Shown: in pieces, positions 24,896 through 32,829 of the stretch | How the letters are laid out: every line of letters starts with the position of its first letter | Position numbering within the stretch: position 1 is the stretch's first letter | From: Rhodococcus sp. 06-462-5 | GTDB taxonomy: Bacteria; Actinomycetota; Actinomycetes; Mycobacteriales; Mycobacteriaceae | DNA length: 64,000 nt | Reading direction: 5' to 3' | Assembly (NCBI RefSeq): GCF_002258315.1 | Contig: NZ_NOYD01000046.1 | Coordinates: 11,638 to 75,637 of the forward strand | Program-made: the position numbers and the translations under genes | Notes under the pieces: generated by a model | What the model saw: only the letters and a program-made list of their open reading frames with translations | The model's database searches: none | Told to the model about the DNA's origin: nothing

Positions 24896-25735
24896 CTACT
24901 TGATCCCGCTGCGCGCGAATCCGGCGATGAAGTACTTCTGGAAGAACAGGAACAGCAGTGCCATCGGCACGACGTTGATCAGCGCGAACGCCATCGTGGC
25001 ACCGTAGTCGCTGTTCGCCTGGCCCTGCAGGTACAGCAGACCGATGGGCAGTGTGAACAGCTCGTTCTCTCGGAGTGCGATCAGTGGCCACGCGAAATCG
25101 TTCCACGATTGCAGCAGGCTCATGAAGGCGAGGACGGCGATCAGCGGTCCCGACAGGGGCAGTACGACGCGTCGGAAGATCTGCCAGTGCCCGGCACCGT
25201 CGAGGCGCGCCGCCTCGAGCAGCTCACGTGGAATGCCGAGCATGAACTGACGTGCGAGGAACAGCCCGAACGCCGACGCCGAACTCGGCAGGATCACCGC
25301 CCAGTACGTGCCGTACAGGCCGAGACCGACGACGATGCGGAACAGTGCCACCATGATCACCTGCACGGGCAGCACCAACGTGGCCAGCGCGATGAAGAAC
25401 AGCGGCGTCGAGAACCGAAAACTCAAGTGCGCGAACGCATACCCGGCCAAAAGGCTCGTCGTCACGGTGATGATCGTGACCACGACGGCGATGGCGATAG
25501 AGTTGCCCAGCCATGTCGCGACCGGGAACGAGTCGAACACGCGGGTGACGTTCTCCCACGTCACCTGACGCGGCCACAACCGCAACTCGCCGCCGCCCAA
25601 CAACTCGCCTCGAGTCGAGAACGCCACGGCCAGCATCCAATACAGCGGCGCGACGGTGATCAGCCCGATGACGGCGATGACCACCGTGCGCAGCACCAGT
25701 GCCCGGCGAGCGGACGCGTTCCTCGGCCCGCTCAT
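24896..25735 (-). CDS. Carbohydrate ABC transporter permease (MalG/UgpE type)
   Basis: The protein has 279 residues and six membrane helices. The EAA loop is ELLEAARLDGAGHWQIFRRVVLP and the C-terminus ends FFQKYFIAGFARSGIK, a hallmark of the MalG/AraQ group. Its ATG overlaps the upstream permease stop by 4 bp. With that permease and the SBP it forms a CUT1 sugar or glycerol-phosphate importer. No ATPase gene is present, which is usual where a shared MsmK-type ATPase serves several importers. Confidence 0.9.
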   Translation of the reverse strand: MSGPRNASARRALVLRTVVIAVIGLITVAPLYWMLAVAFSTRGELLGGGELRLWPRQVTWENVTRVFDSFPVATWLGNSIAIAVVVTIITVTTSLLAGYAFAHLSFRFSTPLFFIALATLVLPVQVIMVALFRIVVGLGLYGTYWAVILPSSASAFGLFLARQFMLGIPRELLEAARLDGAGHWQIFRRVVLPLSGPLIAVLAFMSLLQSWNDFAWPLIALRENELFTLPIGLLYLQGQANSDYGATMAFALINVVPMALLFLFFQKYFIAGFARSGIK

Positions 25736-26673
25736 TCGACCAGATCCTTCGTTCGGCTCGCGCGCCACTGCGCGGCGGCGAAGACGAGGGCGAACAGGAA
25801 CAGCACCATGCCGATCGACGCGGCGTAGCCCTGATCGCGGGTGACGAAACCGGTCTCGTAGGCGTAGGTGACCAAAACCGATGTCGCCCCGCCCGGTCCG
25901 CCGCCGGTGAGAACGAAGACCAGATCGAACACCTGGAACGAGTAGATGACGTTGAGCACCAGCAGGAAGAACGACGTCGGACCCAGCAGCGGCACCGTCA
26001 CGTTGCGGAAGCGTTGAAATGCGTTGGCACCGTCCAACCGGGCCGCCTCGTACAGATCCGGCCCCAGACCTTGAAGGCCGGCCAGGTAGATCAGCATGTT
26101 CAGCCCGGTGCGCCACCACACGGTGGCGATGACGATCGACGCGAAAGCCGGCCCCGGAGAGGACTGCCAGTCGATGGCGGGCAGACCGAGGAATCCGATC
26201 AAGTTGTTGAGCACACCCGAGTTCTGGTCGAACACCAGAATGCCGATCAGGCCGGTCGCCACGCCGGAGACGGCCATCGGCAGGATCACCAGCGAACGCC
26301 ACAGCGGCCGGGCGGGCAGCGCGGAATTGAGCAGTACCGCCGCGATCAGACCGAACAGCATCGACAGCGGAGTGACCAGCGCGGTGAACAGCAGTGTATT
26401 GATCAGCGCCCGCCAGAACAGCGGATCCTCCACCAGGCGTGCGTAATTGGCCGCCCCGACGAACTCGCCTGCACCGAATCCGTCCGTCTGCTGCAGGCTG
26501 ACGACGAACGCGGCGACGAGGGGAACGAGCACGAACACGGCCAACAAGGCATAGCTGGGGGCGAGAAACCCGGCGGCCGCGAACGCTTCTTTCCTGGCCC
26601 CGGCGCGCTTTGTCTTGGTTTTGAGCCCGGCCTTGGTTTCGTGCCCGGCCTCGGTGATCGGTGTGGCCGTCAT
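25732..26673 (-). CDS. Carbohydrate ABC transporter permease (MalF/UgpA type)
   Basis: The protein has 313 residues. A basic cytosolic leader is followed by six helices (FLAPSYALLAVFVLVPLV and on). The EAA loop is DLYEAARLDGANAFQRFRNVTVPLL. The ATG overlaps the SBP stop codon as ATGA (26670-26673), and the end overlaps the next permease by 4 bp, so all three proteins are translationally coupled. It is an integral inner-membrane channel half of a CUT1 importer. Confidence 0.9.
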   Translation of the reverse strand: MTATPITEAGHETKAGLKTKTKRAGARKEAFAAAGFLAPSYALLAVFVLVPLVAAFVVSLQQTDGFGAGEFVGAANYARLVEDPLFWRALINTLLFTALVTPLSMLFGLIAAVLLNSALPARPLWRSLVILPMAVSGVATGLIGILVFDQNSGVLNNLIGFLGLPAIDWQSSPGPAFASIVIATVWWRTGLNMLIYLAGLQGLGPDLYEAARLDGANAFQRFRNVTVPLLGPTSFFLLVLNVIYSFQVFDLVFVLTGGGPGGATSVLVTYAYETGFVTRDQGYAASIGMVLFLFALVFAAAQWRASRTKDLVE

Positions 26674-27965
26674 GCCCCGGTGACCCCGGCGATGCCGCTC
26701 TGCAGCGCGGAGACGGTGGCGGCGGCATCCTGCGACCCCGCGAAGGCGAGATCGAGCTGCTCCTTCAGAACCGGGATGATCGCCGACATCGACGGGGATG
26801 CCACCTGAGCGGCATCCTGCGGCTGCACCGTGGTCGCCTGCGCGGCGAAGATCGGAGCCAGTTCCGATCGAACCTCGAACTCGAGGTCGGAGTTGAGCAG
26901 GTCGGTGCGCGTCGGCAGCAGCGAGGCGGCTCTGCAGAAGTTGCGCATCTGCTCCTGCTGGGTGACGAACTCGAGGAACGATGCCGCCAGCTCCGGCTGA
27001 GAGGTCTGCGACGTCGCCACCAGTGCGTTGCCGCCGAAGTCGCCGCCGCCCCGGCGATCTCGCGGCGCATAGGTGGCCGTCCAATCGAAACTGGCCGTGG
27101 CATCGGCGTCGGGCAATTGGAACGCACCTGACCACACCATGGCCACCGACTGCGAGAACCAGGCCTCGCTGGCGTAACTCGACGACGCGATGGTGTTGTT
27201 GGCCGGCACGTAGCCCTTCGAGAAGAAGGACGACGAGAATTCGACGGCCCGTCGAGCCTCGTCGGAGTCGATCAGTGGCGTCTTCTGGTCCTCGGCCAGG
27301 AAGGATCCGCCGGCCTGGAACAGCAGGCTGAGCCAGCGGGTGACACCGTTGCCCTGCCAGTTGTATGCCCACGGGTACTTGTCCGCCGGCAGCGAGGAAC
27401 GCAGTCGATCGCCGATCGACGACAACTCGTCCCACGTCCAGGCGTCGTCCAGAGATGTCGGGACCGAGTCGATACCGGCCTGCGACAACAGGTTTCGGTT
27501 CACCAGAATCGCCGACGTGTCGGTGTGGTGCGGCAGACCGTAGGGAATTCCACCGTTCTGCACCGCAGCCCACGCCGTCGGCGTGAACTGATCACGCGTG
27601 TCGGACGCCAACAGCGGCGACAGATCCAGCAGTTGGCCACGGCCGGCATACGCGCCGAACGTGTAGTACGGCACGCGGAAGATGTCGGGTGGATTGCCCG
27701 CCTGGAGCTGGGCGTCGATGTTGGTGAACATCTGCTCGTACGGCACCGCGTTGAGGGTGATCGTCGACCCGGGATTGGCCCCCTCGAACGCGCTGATCGA
27801 GGCTCGGAAGCCGGCCAACTCGGCGTCGGTTCCCCAGGTGGTGAACGTCAGCGTGCCCTCGGCCTGTTGCGACGGGCCGGACTTGACGAAGCCGCACCCC
27901 GCCAGCAGCAGCGGCACTGCTGCGGCACCGGATCCGATCAGGAAGGATCGACGATCGAGAGGCAT
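26670..27965 (-). CDS. Extracellular carbohydrate-binding lipoprotein (CUT1 SBP)
   Basis: The protein has 431 residues from ATG 27965 with GGAG upstream. The leader DRRSFLIGSGAAAVPLLLAGC combines a twin-arginine motif with a lipobox (Cys24), so it is probably folded before export and then lipidated. The mature sequence has the sugar-binding-protein pattern: LTFTTWGTDAEL, GSTITLNAVPYEQMFTNI, PYGLPHHTDTSAI, and later AMVWSGAFQ. It is first gene of the operon with two permeases. The ligand is not identifiable. Confidence 0.9.
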   Translation of the reverse strand: MPLDRRSFLIGSGAAAVPLLLAGCGFVKSGPSQQAEGTLTFTTWGTDAELAGFRASISAFEGANPGSTITLNAVPYEQMFTNIDAQLQAGNPPDIFRVPYYTFGAYAGRGQLLDLSPLLASDTRDQFTPTAWAAVQNGGIPYGLPHHTDTSAILVNRNLLSQAGIDSVPTSLDDAWTWDELSSIGDRLRSSLPADKYPWAYNWQGNGVTRWLSLLFQAGGSFLAEDQKTPLIDSDEARRAVEFSSSFFSKGYVPANNTIASSSYASEAWFSQSVAMVWSGAFQLPDADATASFDWTATYAPRDRRGGGDFGGNALVATSQTSQPELAASFLEFVTQQEQMRNFCRAASLLPTRTDLLNSDLEFEVRSELAPIFAAQATTVQPQDAAQVASPSMSAIIPVLKEQLDLAFAGSQDAAATVSALQSGIAGVTGA

Positions 27966-28053
27966 TGCGGGGCTCCGTTCATCGGCTGCCGGTGCGACAG
28001 ACCAACTGGTCCGCCGCAGGGTAACCACGACGGTCTGCGCCCAAACCCGGCCG

Positions 28054-29070
28054 TCAGCTTCGGTTGCGTCCGGTGTCGTCGTACTCGACTCGGTGCGTAC
28101 CGTCGCCCAGGTCGTCGAGCAGAATCGTCGCCGCCGCGGGGCGGCCAGGAGGCAGGAGCCGGACCGTCACCGCGCCTGCTTCGGCGGCATCGAGTGCGTT
28201 CGACGCGGCGGCCACGATGCGTTCTCGGGCGTCGTCGTCGAGTGCGTTCGGAGATCGGTCGTCGAGCAGCATCACCTCCACCCCGCGGGCCCGCGCGGAC
28301 CTGGCGGCGCGAGCGAGGTCGGGCCGAACCAGACCGCGGGCGCGTAGGGTGTCGCGAAGTTCGGCTTCGAGCAGCCGACACGCGAGGACCTCTTCGTCGG
28401 TGGGATCGGGACCGTCGGCGATGCGCTGCAGCAACGGACGGGCCAACGCGTCGAGACTTGCCAGCCGAGCGTCGCGTTCCTCGAGCACTGCCGCCGCGGC
28501 AGCCTGGGACGCGATGCGCACCGTCGACTGCCTGCGCAACTCGAAAATTGCTGCGGCCAGCGGACGGATGGTGAACGCGAAGAACGTCGACATCAACAGC
28601 GGCGCGATGTTGATGGCGCTGAACGAAAGTCCGTAGAGAAATCCCTGACCCGTCACCTCTGCCCACCCGATGGCCACGGACATGGTCAGTGCCAGCCCGA
28701 GCCACGCGGCCAGGGTGCGACCGCGGACACACATGAAGGTGTAGATCACCAGTGGCATGCCCAGAGGCCACGTCTGCAGGCTCCCGGCAAGTGGTACCGG
28801 CACCACTGCGAAGACCAGCGCGGCTGCCACCGGGCCCGATACGGTCATCAGTGCGGTCGACCGCATGCTCGGTGGGTCACCCGGCGCTCTGAGCAACAGG
28901 ATGACCGCGGCCGAGAGCACCAACACCGCTGCGTATTCGGGCCACACTGCGGACACCCCGGTCAGGGTCGTGGATGCACACACCAGGCACGCGAGGATGA
29001 AGAACCCGGCAACCCCATATGCTGCCGCCGACTTCATCGACAGCAGATCGCGAACGTCCTCGCCGTTCAC
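28054..29070 (-). CDS. Degenerate histidine-kinase-like membrane protein
   Basis: The protein has 338 residues. About six hydrophobic helices (residues 15-170) precede a cytosolic helical segment and a C-terminal ATPase-like region (VAAASNALDAAEAGAVTVRL resembles an N box). A clear phospho-acceptor His and a G box are lacking. Its start overlaps the stop of the upstream kinase gene as ATGA (29067-29070). It may be a partner or accessory subunit of that kinase rather than an active enzyme; this is inference. Confidence 0.7.
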   Translation of the reverse strand: MNGEDVRDLLSMKSAAAYGVAGFFILACLVCASTTLTGVSAVWPEYAAVLVLSAAVILLLRAPGDPPSMRSTALMTVSGPVAAALVFAVVPVPLAGSLQTWPLGMPLVIYTFMCVRGRTLAAWLGLALTMSVAIGWAEVTGQGFLYGLSFSAINIAPLLMSTFFAFTIRPLAAAIFELRRQSTVRIASQAAAAAVLEERDARLASLDALARPLLQRIADGPDPTDEEVLACRLLEAELRDTLRARGLVRPDLARAARSARARGVEVMLLDDRSPNALDDDARERIVAAASNALDAAEAGAVTVRLLPPGRPAAATILLDDLGDGTHRVEYDDTGRNRS

Positions 29071-30251
29071 AGCTTCCAGCCCAATCGCACGGTGGTGCCT
29101 GCGGCCGACGATTCGATTTCGGCCGATCCGCCGTCGAGCTGACGCATCCGGCCTTCGATGCTGACGGCGACGCCGAGTCGGTGGGGCGGCACCGAACGTC
29201 GATCGAAGCCGACGCCGTCGTCCTGCACGGTGACCTGCACCGTCGACGGAGCCAGCCGGGCGGTGACCGACCTTTTCGATGCCTGTGCGTGAATCAGACT
29301 GTTGCGCAGCGCTTCTGCCAGTGCGGCAGCGATGGCTCGTACTGTCTCTGCTGGGTATTGCTCCGCCCGCTCCCGCGCGTCGTCGTCCACGGTGAATTCG
29401 ATCGACTCGTCGACTGTGGTTGCGGCAGAACGAAGCTGGGCCAAAGCCTCGTCGGCCGAGAACGTCTCGAAGACGGCACCGGTGGTCAGGTCATCGAGAT
29501 GCATCAGAGCCGAGCGGGCCTGACGAGCCAGGCTGGACGTGCGCCCGTGGCGAGTCACGGCGAGCAGTGACGACATGACCTCGTCGTGGATCAGCGCATC
29601 GAACCGTTCACGCTCGACCTCGCGCGCGGTGGCCGCGGCGGCCCTGGCGGCGTCGTTCTGAGCCGAGAGGATGGTGGCGTCGAGAGTGCGTCCGGTGCGA
29701 ACCGCGGCGAGTGTGGCGGCCACGAACACCGTGCAGAACATCATTGCGAAGAATATGTCCGCGACCACATTGCTGCGGGGGAACGGTTCTCGCACAGCCT
29801 GATTGGTCAACTGTACGATCACGACCGACGTGGTCATATGTGCGAACGCCGGAACGGGGTGCCACACCGTGGCAGCAGCAAGTGCCGCCAGGCCGGGAAA
29901 TGCCGCGAGAAACGTTCCCCCCTGATCGAACGTCACGCCGTCCCAAGCAGTCCACCACAGCGCGGCCATGAACGGGAAGGCCAGCGCGGCGATGGAACCG
30001 GCCGTGCGGATGACTCCGATGCTGGGGTGAAAGGTGGAGGCCGCGAACGCGAAACCGGTGCCGAACACGACGGCCACCGCCGTCGGAGTCCACCATCCGG
30101 GAACGACGTCACCGGTGCGTGCGATATCGGGGATCAACAGCAGCAGGTACGCCCCATAGCCGACACCGACGAATCGGCCGATGATTCTGATCAGCCGGTC
30201 GGTCGAGTGGTGCGCAGCGTCGGTCGTGCTCACCTGCTGATCGTTGTTCAT
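29067..30251 (-). CDS. Sensor histidine kinase, DesK/NarL-like
   Basis: The protein has 394 residues. It has a multi-helix membrane sensor (about 25-185) and a dimerisation helix EVERERFDALIHDEVMSSLL carrying the likely phospho-acceptor His, as in HisKA_3 kinases. The HATPase has an N box (ALAEALRNSLIHAQAS) and G box (VQDDGVGFDRR). Kinases of this class normally phosphorylate LuxR-type response regulators, but none lies within 1 kb on either side. The next gene is a degenerate kinase-like protein overlapping by 4 bp. A GC-rich palindrome covers its ribosome site. Confidence 0.85.
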   Translation of the reverse strand: MNNDQQVSTTDAAHHSTDRLIRIIGRFVGVGYGAYLLLLIPDIARTGDVVPGWWTPTAVAVVFGTGFAFAASTFHPSIGVIRTAGSIAALAFPFMAALWWTAWDGVTFDQGGTFLAAFPGLAALAAATVWHPVPAFAHMTTSVVIVQLTNQAVREPFPRSNVVADIFFAMMFCTVFVAATLAAVRTGRTLDATILSAQNDAARAAAATAREVERERFDALIHDEVMSSLLAVTRHGRTSSLARQARSALMHLDDLTTGAVFETFSADEALAQLRSAATTVDESIEFTVDDDARERAEQYPAETVRAIAAALAEALRNSLIHAQASKRSVTARLAPSTVQVTVQDDGVGFDRRSVPPHRLGVAVSIEGRMRQLDGGSAEIESSAAGTTVRLGWKL

Positions 30252-30275
30252 ACACCCCTCCCGGGAGAGGAGTGT
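30252..30275 (-). promoter_or_regulatory. Imperfect 22-24 bp palindrome covering the RBS of the kinase gene
   Basis: The dyad is centred on CCCGGG and directly abuts the ATG at 30251. On the minus strand the 3' arm is the ribosome site GGGAGGGG and the 5' arm (ACTCCTCTCCC) can pair with it. Translational masking or a repressor site is possible. Confidence 0.4.
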
Positions 30276-30284
30276 AATCCAAGG

Positions 30285-30989
30285 TCAGGCGCGTTCGGTG
30301 GTGGTCTGCTTCGCCGATTCCTGTGCTGCCCTGGTGCGGGAGCGTCGGACGAACACGGCGACGACGACGGCGGAGATCACGACAACCGCCGCGGCAGCGA
30401 TGTACGGGGCCGCGGTGCCGGGCATCAGGCCCTCGAAGAACAGGACGGCACCGAAGACGAAGAACAGGATGGCCGCGCCGTACTGAATGATGCGTTCCGG
30501 CAGGTGCTTTCCGAGTACCGCGCCGACCACGATGGCCAGTGCATCGGCGGCGACCATGCCGACCGTCGAGCCGATCCACACACCGACCCAGTCGTTGTCG
30601 GCGGCGAGAGTGACGGTGGCCAGCATCGTCTTGTCGCCCAGCTCGGCGAGGAAGAACGCCGAGGCGATCGCGAGGAACGCAGATTTGGTGACCCGCGAGG
30701 CTTTCGCACCCTCGTCGTCGGACAGGGAGTCGCCGCGCAGGGTCCAGAGTCCGAAGATGACGAACGCGATGCCGCCGACGATGGAGATCAGCTCGGTGGG
30801 AATCGACACCCCGAGGAAGTGGCCGACCGCGACCGAGACCAGGTGCACGACGGTGGTGGCGACGGTGATGCCGCCGATGACGACGTACCACTTGTATCGC
30901 AGGGCGAACGTCATGGCCATGAGCTGGGACTTGTCACCCAGCTCGGCGACGAAAATGACAGCGAAACTCAACAGTAATGCGGACAGCAC
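30285..30989 (-). CDS. mneA: UPF0016/GDT1-TMEM165 family Mn2+ exporter (MneA-like)
   Basis: The protein has 234 residues and six or seven helices in two internally repeated halves. Each half carries the family signature ELGDK(S/T): residues 16-20 and 116-120. Bacterial members such as Vibrio MneA export Mn2+, and the plant/yeast/human relatives move Mn2+/Ca2+. A yybP-ykoY Mn2+ riboswitch lies directly upstream, which makes the manganese assignment strong. The C-terminal tail after the last helix is basic. It is monocistronic, in front of the kinase pair. Confidence 0.92.
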   Translation of the reverse strand: MLSALLLSFAVIFVAELGDKSQLMAMTFALRYKWYVVIGGITVATTVVHLVSVAVGHFLGVSIPTELISIVGGIAFVIFGLWTLRGDSLSDDEGAKASRVTKSAFLAIASAFFLAELGDKTMLATVTLAADNDWVGVWIGSTVGMVAADALAIVVGAVLGKHLPERIIQYGAAILFFVFGAVLFFEGLMPGTAAPYIAAAAVVVISAVVVAVFVRRSRTRAAQESAKQTTTERA

Positions 30990-31014
30990 AGAAGACTCCT
31001 CGGTCGTCGAACGG

Positions 31015-31115
31015 ACCGAAGGTCTCGCCCACCGGAACTGGCCGGTTCAGGTGCCGGGTCGCTCTCCAGCAACCAGTATGTCGACACGTTGATTGGGGGC
31101 TACTCCCCTTCGCTG
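31015..31115 (-). ncRNA. yybP-ykoY manganese riboswitch
   Basis: On the minus strand the leader shows the conserved 5' core GAAGGGGAGTAGC (near 31099-31112). A variable GC-rich hairpin follows (CCGGCACC through GGTGGGCG region), and the 3' closing strand GACCTTCGG (31015-31023) pairs with the 5' end. This is the yybP-ykoY layout, an ON switch for Mn2+. It lies 26 bp upstream of the UPF0016 Mn exporter gene, the best known target class. Exact ends are estimates. Confidence 0.82.
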
Positions 31116-31197
31116 CAGACGACTTTAAGGCGATGTTCGCGAAATGTCCAATGCGCCAATAAGTTTGGGTTCCCGAAGATTCGTGTGCGGGGAGCGG

Positions 31198-31725
31198 TCA
31201 GGAGGCGAGGAGCATTGCCAAAACTGCGGTGTCGGGATCGCTGATGGGATCGAGCCCCACCCGGCTGACCATCGAGGTCACGGTGCCGTCGGACTCCGCC
31301 TCCACCCAGGCCGCCCGATGGTCGAGCCCGAGGTGCGGAAGGCCGGGGAGCAGAACGCAGCCGGACGCCGCGCCAGCACACTCGGGGAGTGTCGGTGTCG
31401 TCTCCGACGGCGGATGCAGCATCAGCAATGCAGCGGGTTGGTGCGCGGCGAACCGTCCGGGAGCCAACGCGAAATCTCCGATCACCGGACCCTCGGCGAC
31501 GACCAAGCCGACCGTCCCCGGCGAGGGATCGTCGGGCAATTCCTCACGCACCCCGAACACCGTCGACGTCGCCAACAGGCCCGGCATCGAGGCCACCCGC
31601 ACGGCGAGGGCCAGAAATTGTGCCCATTCCTTGGTGGTGTCCGGCCAGCGGCCGGAGATCACGAATCCGCGTAGCAGACCGGCGGCGTGAAAGGGCGAGA
31701 CACCGATGAGATCTCGATCGTCCAT
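31198..31725 (-). CDS. Hypothetical protein
   Basis: The protein has 175 residues from ATG 31725, which has GGAGG 7-9 bp upstream. The frame stays open upstream but would cross the divergent siderophore-binding gene. It has no signal peptide or membrane segment. It contains Pro-rich acidic stretches (REELPDDPSPGTVGLVVAEG) and a C-terminal beta-rich part (WVEAESDGTVTSMVSRVG). I recognise no domain. It is divergent from the siderophore lipoprotein gene, which hints at but does not prove an iron link. Confidence 0.65.
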   Translation of the reverse strand: MDDRDLIGVSPFHAAGLLRGFVISGRWPDTTKEWAQFLALAVRVASMPGLLATSTVFGVREELPDDPSPGTVGLVVAEGPVIGDFALAPGRFAAHQPAALLMLHPPSETTPTLPECAGAASGCVLLPGLPHLGLDHRAAWVEAESDGTVTSMVSRVGLDPISDPDTAVLAMLLAS

Positions 31726-31800
31726 TGCGCATTCCTCCCAGACAGGTACAGGGCTCGAAGCCGGGTACACGACGTTGGGTAGGAAGAGAATGACGTGAAA

Positions 31801-31836
31801 TCGGCTGGCACACAAGATGGGGAGAGTGCCAGCCGA
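31801..31836 (+). other. Perfect 11-bp stem-loop in the leader of the siderophore-binding gene
   Basis: TCGGCTGGCAC (31801-31811) and GTGCCAGCCGA (31826-31836) are perfectly complementary around a 14-nt purine-rich loop. The structure lies 45-81 nt before the ATG at 31882. It has no U tract, so it may be a leader RNA element or operator. No known riboswitch class was matched. Confidence 0.5.
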
Positions 31837-31881
31837 AACGTAGCGGCCCCGTCGTGGATCGCCGCCGGATACGCTGCTTCG

Positions 31882-32829
31882 ATGAAATTCGGAGGAAGAG
31901 GTGGACGGCTCGGCGTCGCGGTCGTGGCATTCGTCGTCGCCGCCGCGGTCACTGCGTGCAGCGCGGACGCGTCGAGCACGGACGAGAACTCGGGTGATGT
32001 CCGCACCGTGCAGCATGCGTTCGGTGAAACGAGCATTCCGGTGAATCCGCAGCGTGTCGCTGTTCTCGACGGAGATCGCACGATGGAAGCGGTCGTGGCT
32101 CTCGGGGTGCAGCCGGTCGCGGCAGTGAAGCCGCCACTGACCGGAGACTACGCACCCGTCGTCCGTGCCCGGCTCGCCGCCGAACCGGTGGACATCGGAT
32201 CCGCCGACTCCGACATCGACATCGAGGCGCTGACGGCGGCCGAACCGGACCTGATCGTGATGCGAACGACGGGTGAGGACAATCGCGAGTTGTTCGACCG
32301 CGTCGCCCCCATTGCACCTACCGTCGTCGTGGACTACACACCTGCCTCGTGGCAGAGCACCCTCGAGCAGGTGGCCGATGTGTTCGACCAGCGCGCCGAG
32401 GCCGAGAACCTGCTGGCGGACTATCGGCGCACCGTGGACGAATCGCAGGGTCGGGCACCGGGCGAGGGCAGCACCTTGACCGTCGCCAGGGTGCGAGCCG
32501 ACTCGCTGCGGTACATGACACAGGACGGCTCGTTCCCCTACTCGGTGCTCGCCGACCTGGGCTATCGCGCTCCCGCGCAGCAGGACCGCGGATCGGACGA
32601 GGTGCAGACGGTCGACGTCAGTCCGGAGCTGATCGACGTACTCGACGCCGACGACATCGTTCTGCTGTCCGACGCGGGTACCGAGGATGCGGTGGCGCAA
32701 CTGCGGCAGAACCCGCTCTTCACCGGACTCGGTGCTCGGGTGACCGAACTGCCGTCCAAGGACTACCTCTTCGGCAACGTACTCACCGCGCAGGCGTTGG
32801 TGGAGACCGCGTCCGAACTCGGTGGGTAG
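31882..32829 (+). CDS. Iron-siderophore ABC transporter substrate-binding lipoprotein
   Basis: The protein has 315 residues. A lipoprotein signal ends AVTAC (Cys26). The mature part is a class III (BtuF/FhuD-like) binding protein: HAFGETSIPVNPQRVAVLDG, MEAVVALGVQPVAA, DLIVMRTTGED, and a long central helix (SWQSTLEQVADVF). These are features of xenosiderophore or haem/B12 binding proteins. The next gene, an [2Fe-2S] thioredoxin-like ferredoxin, overlaps its last 8 bp. That supports a siderophore role in which the ferredoxin reduces ferric iron. No permease or ATPase is linked here. Confidence 0.85.
   Translation: MKFGGRGGRLGVAVVAFVVAAAVTACSADASSTDENSGDVRTVQHAFGETSIPVNPQRVAVLDGDRTMEAVVALGVQPVAAVKPPLTGDYAPVVRARLAAEPVDIGSADSDIDIEALTAAEPDLIVMRTTGEDNRELFDRVAPIAPTVVVDYTPASWQSTLEQVADVFDQRAEAENLLADYRRTVDESQGRAPGEGSTLTVARVRADSLRYMTQDGSFPYSVLADLGYRAPAQQDRGSDEVQTVDVSPELIDVLDADDIVLLSDAGTEDAVAQLRQNPLFTGLGARVTELPSKDYLFGNVLTAQALVETASELGG

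Noticed and set aside
28054..30251. The two kinase-like frames as a single gene broken by a frameshift
   Set aside because: Each has its own membrane region and the junction is a normal ATGA overlap, so they are two coupled genes.
31015..31115. Terminator for the upstream hypothetical gene instead of a riboswitch
   Set aside because: The conserved GGGGAGTAGC core, the pairing ends and the UPF0016 gene downstream fit the yybP-ykoY class, and there is no U tract.
31795..31881. GTG at 31795 as an alternative start of the siderophore-binding gene
   Set aside because: It would put 29 polar residues ahead of a perfect lipoprotein signal peptide beginning at 31882, which would spoil export.
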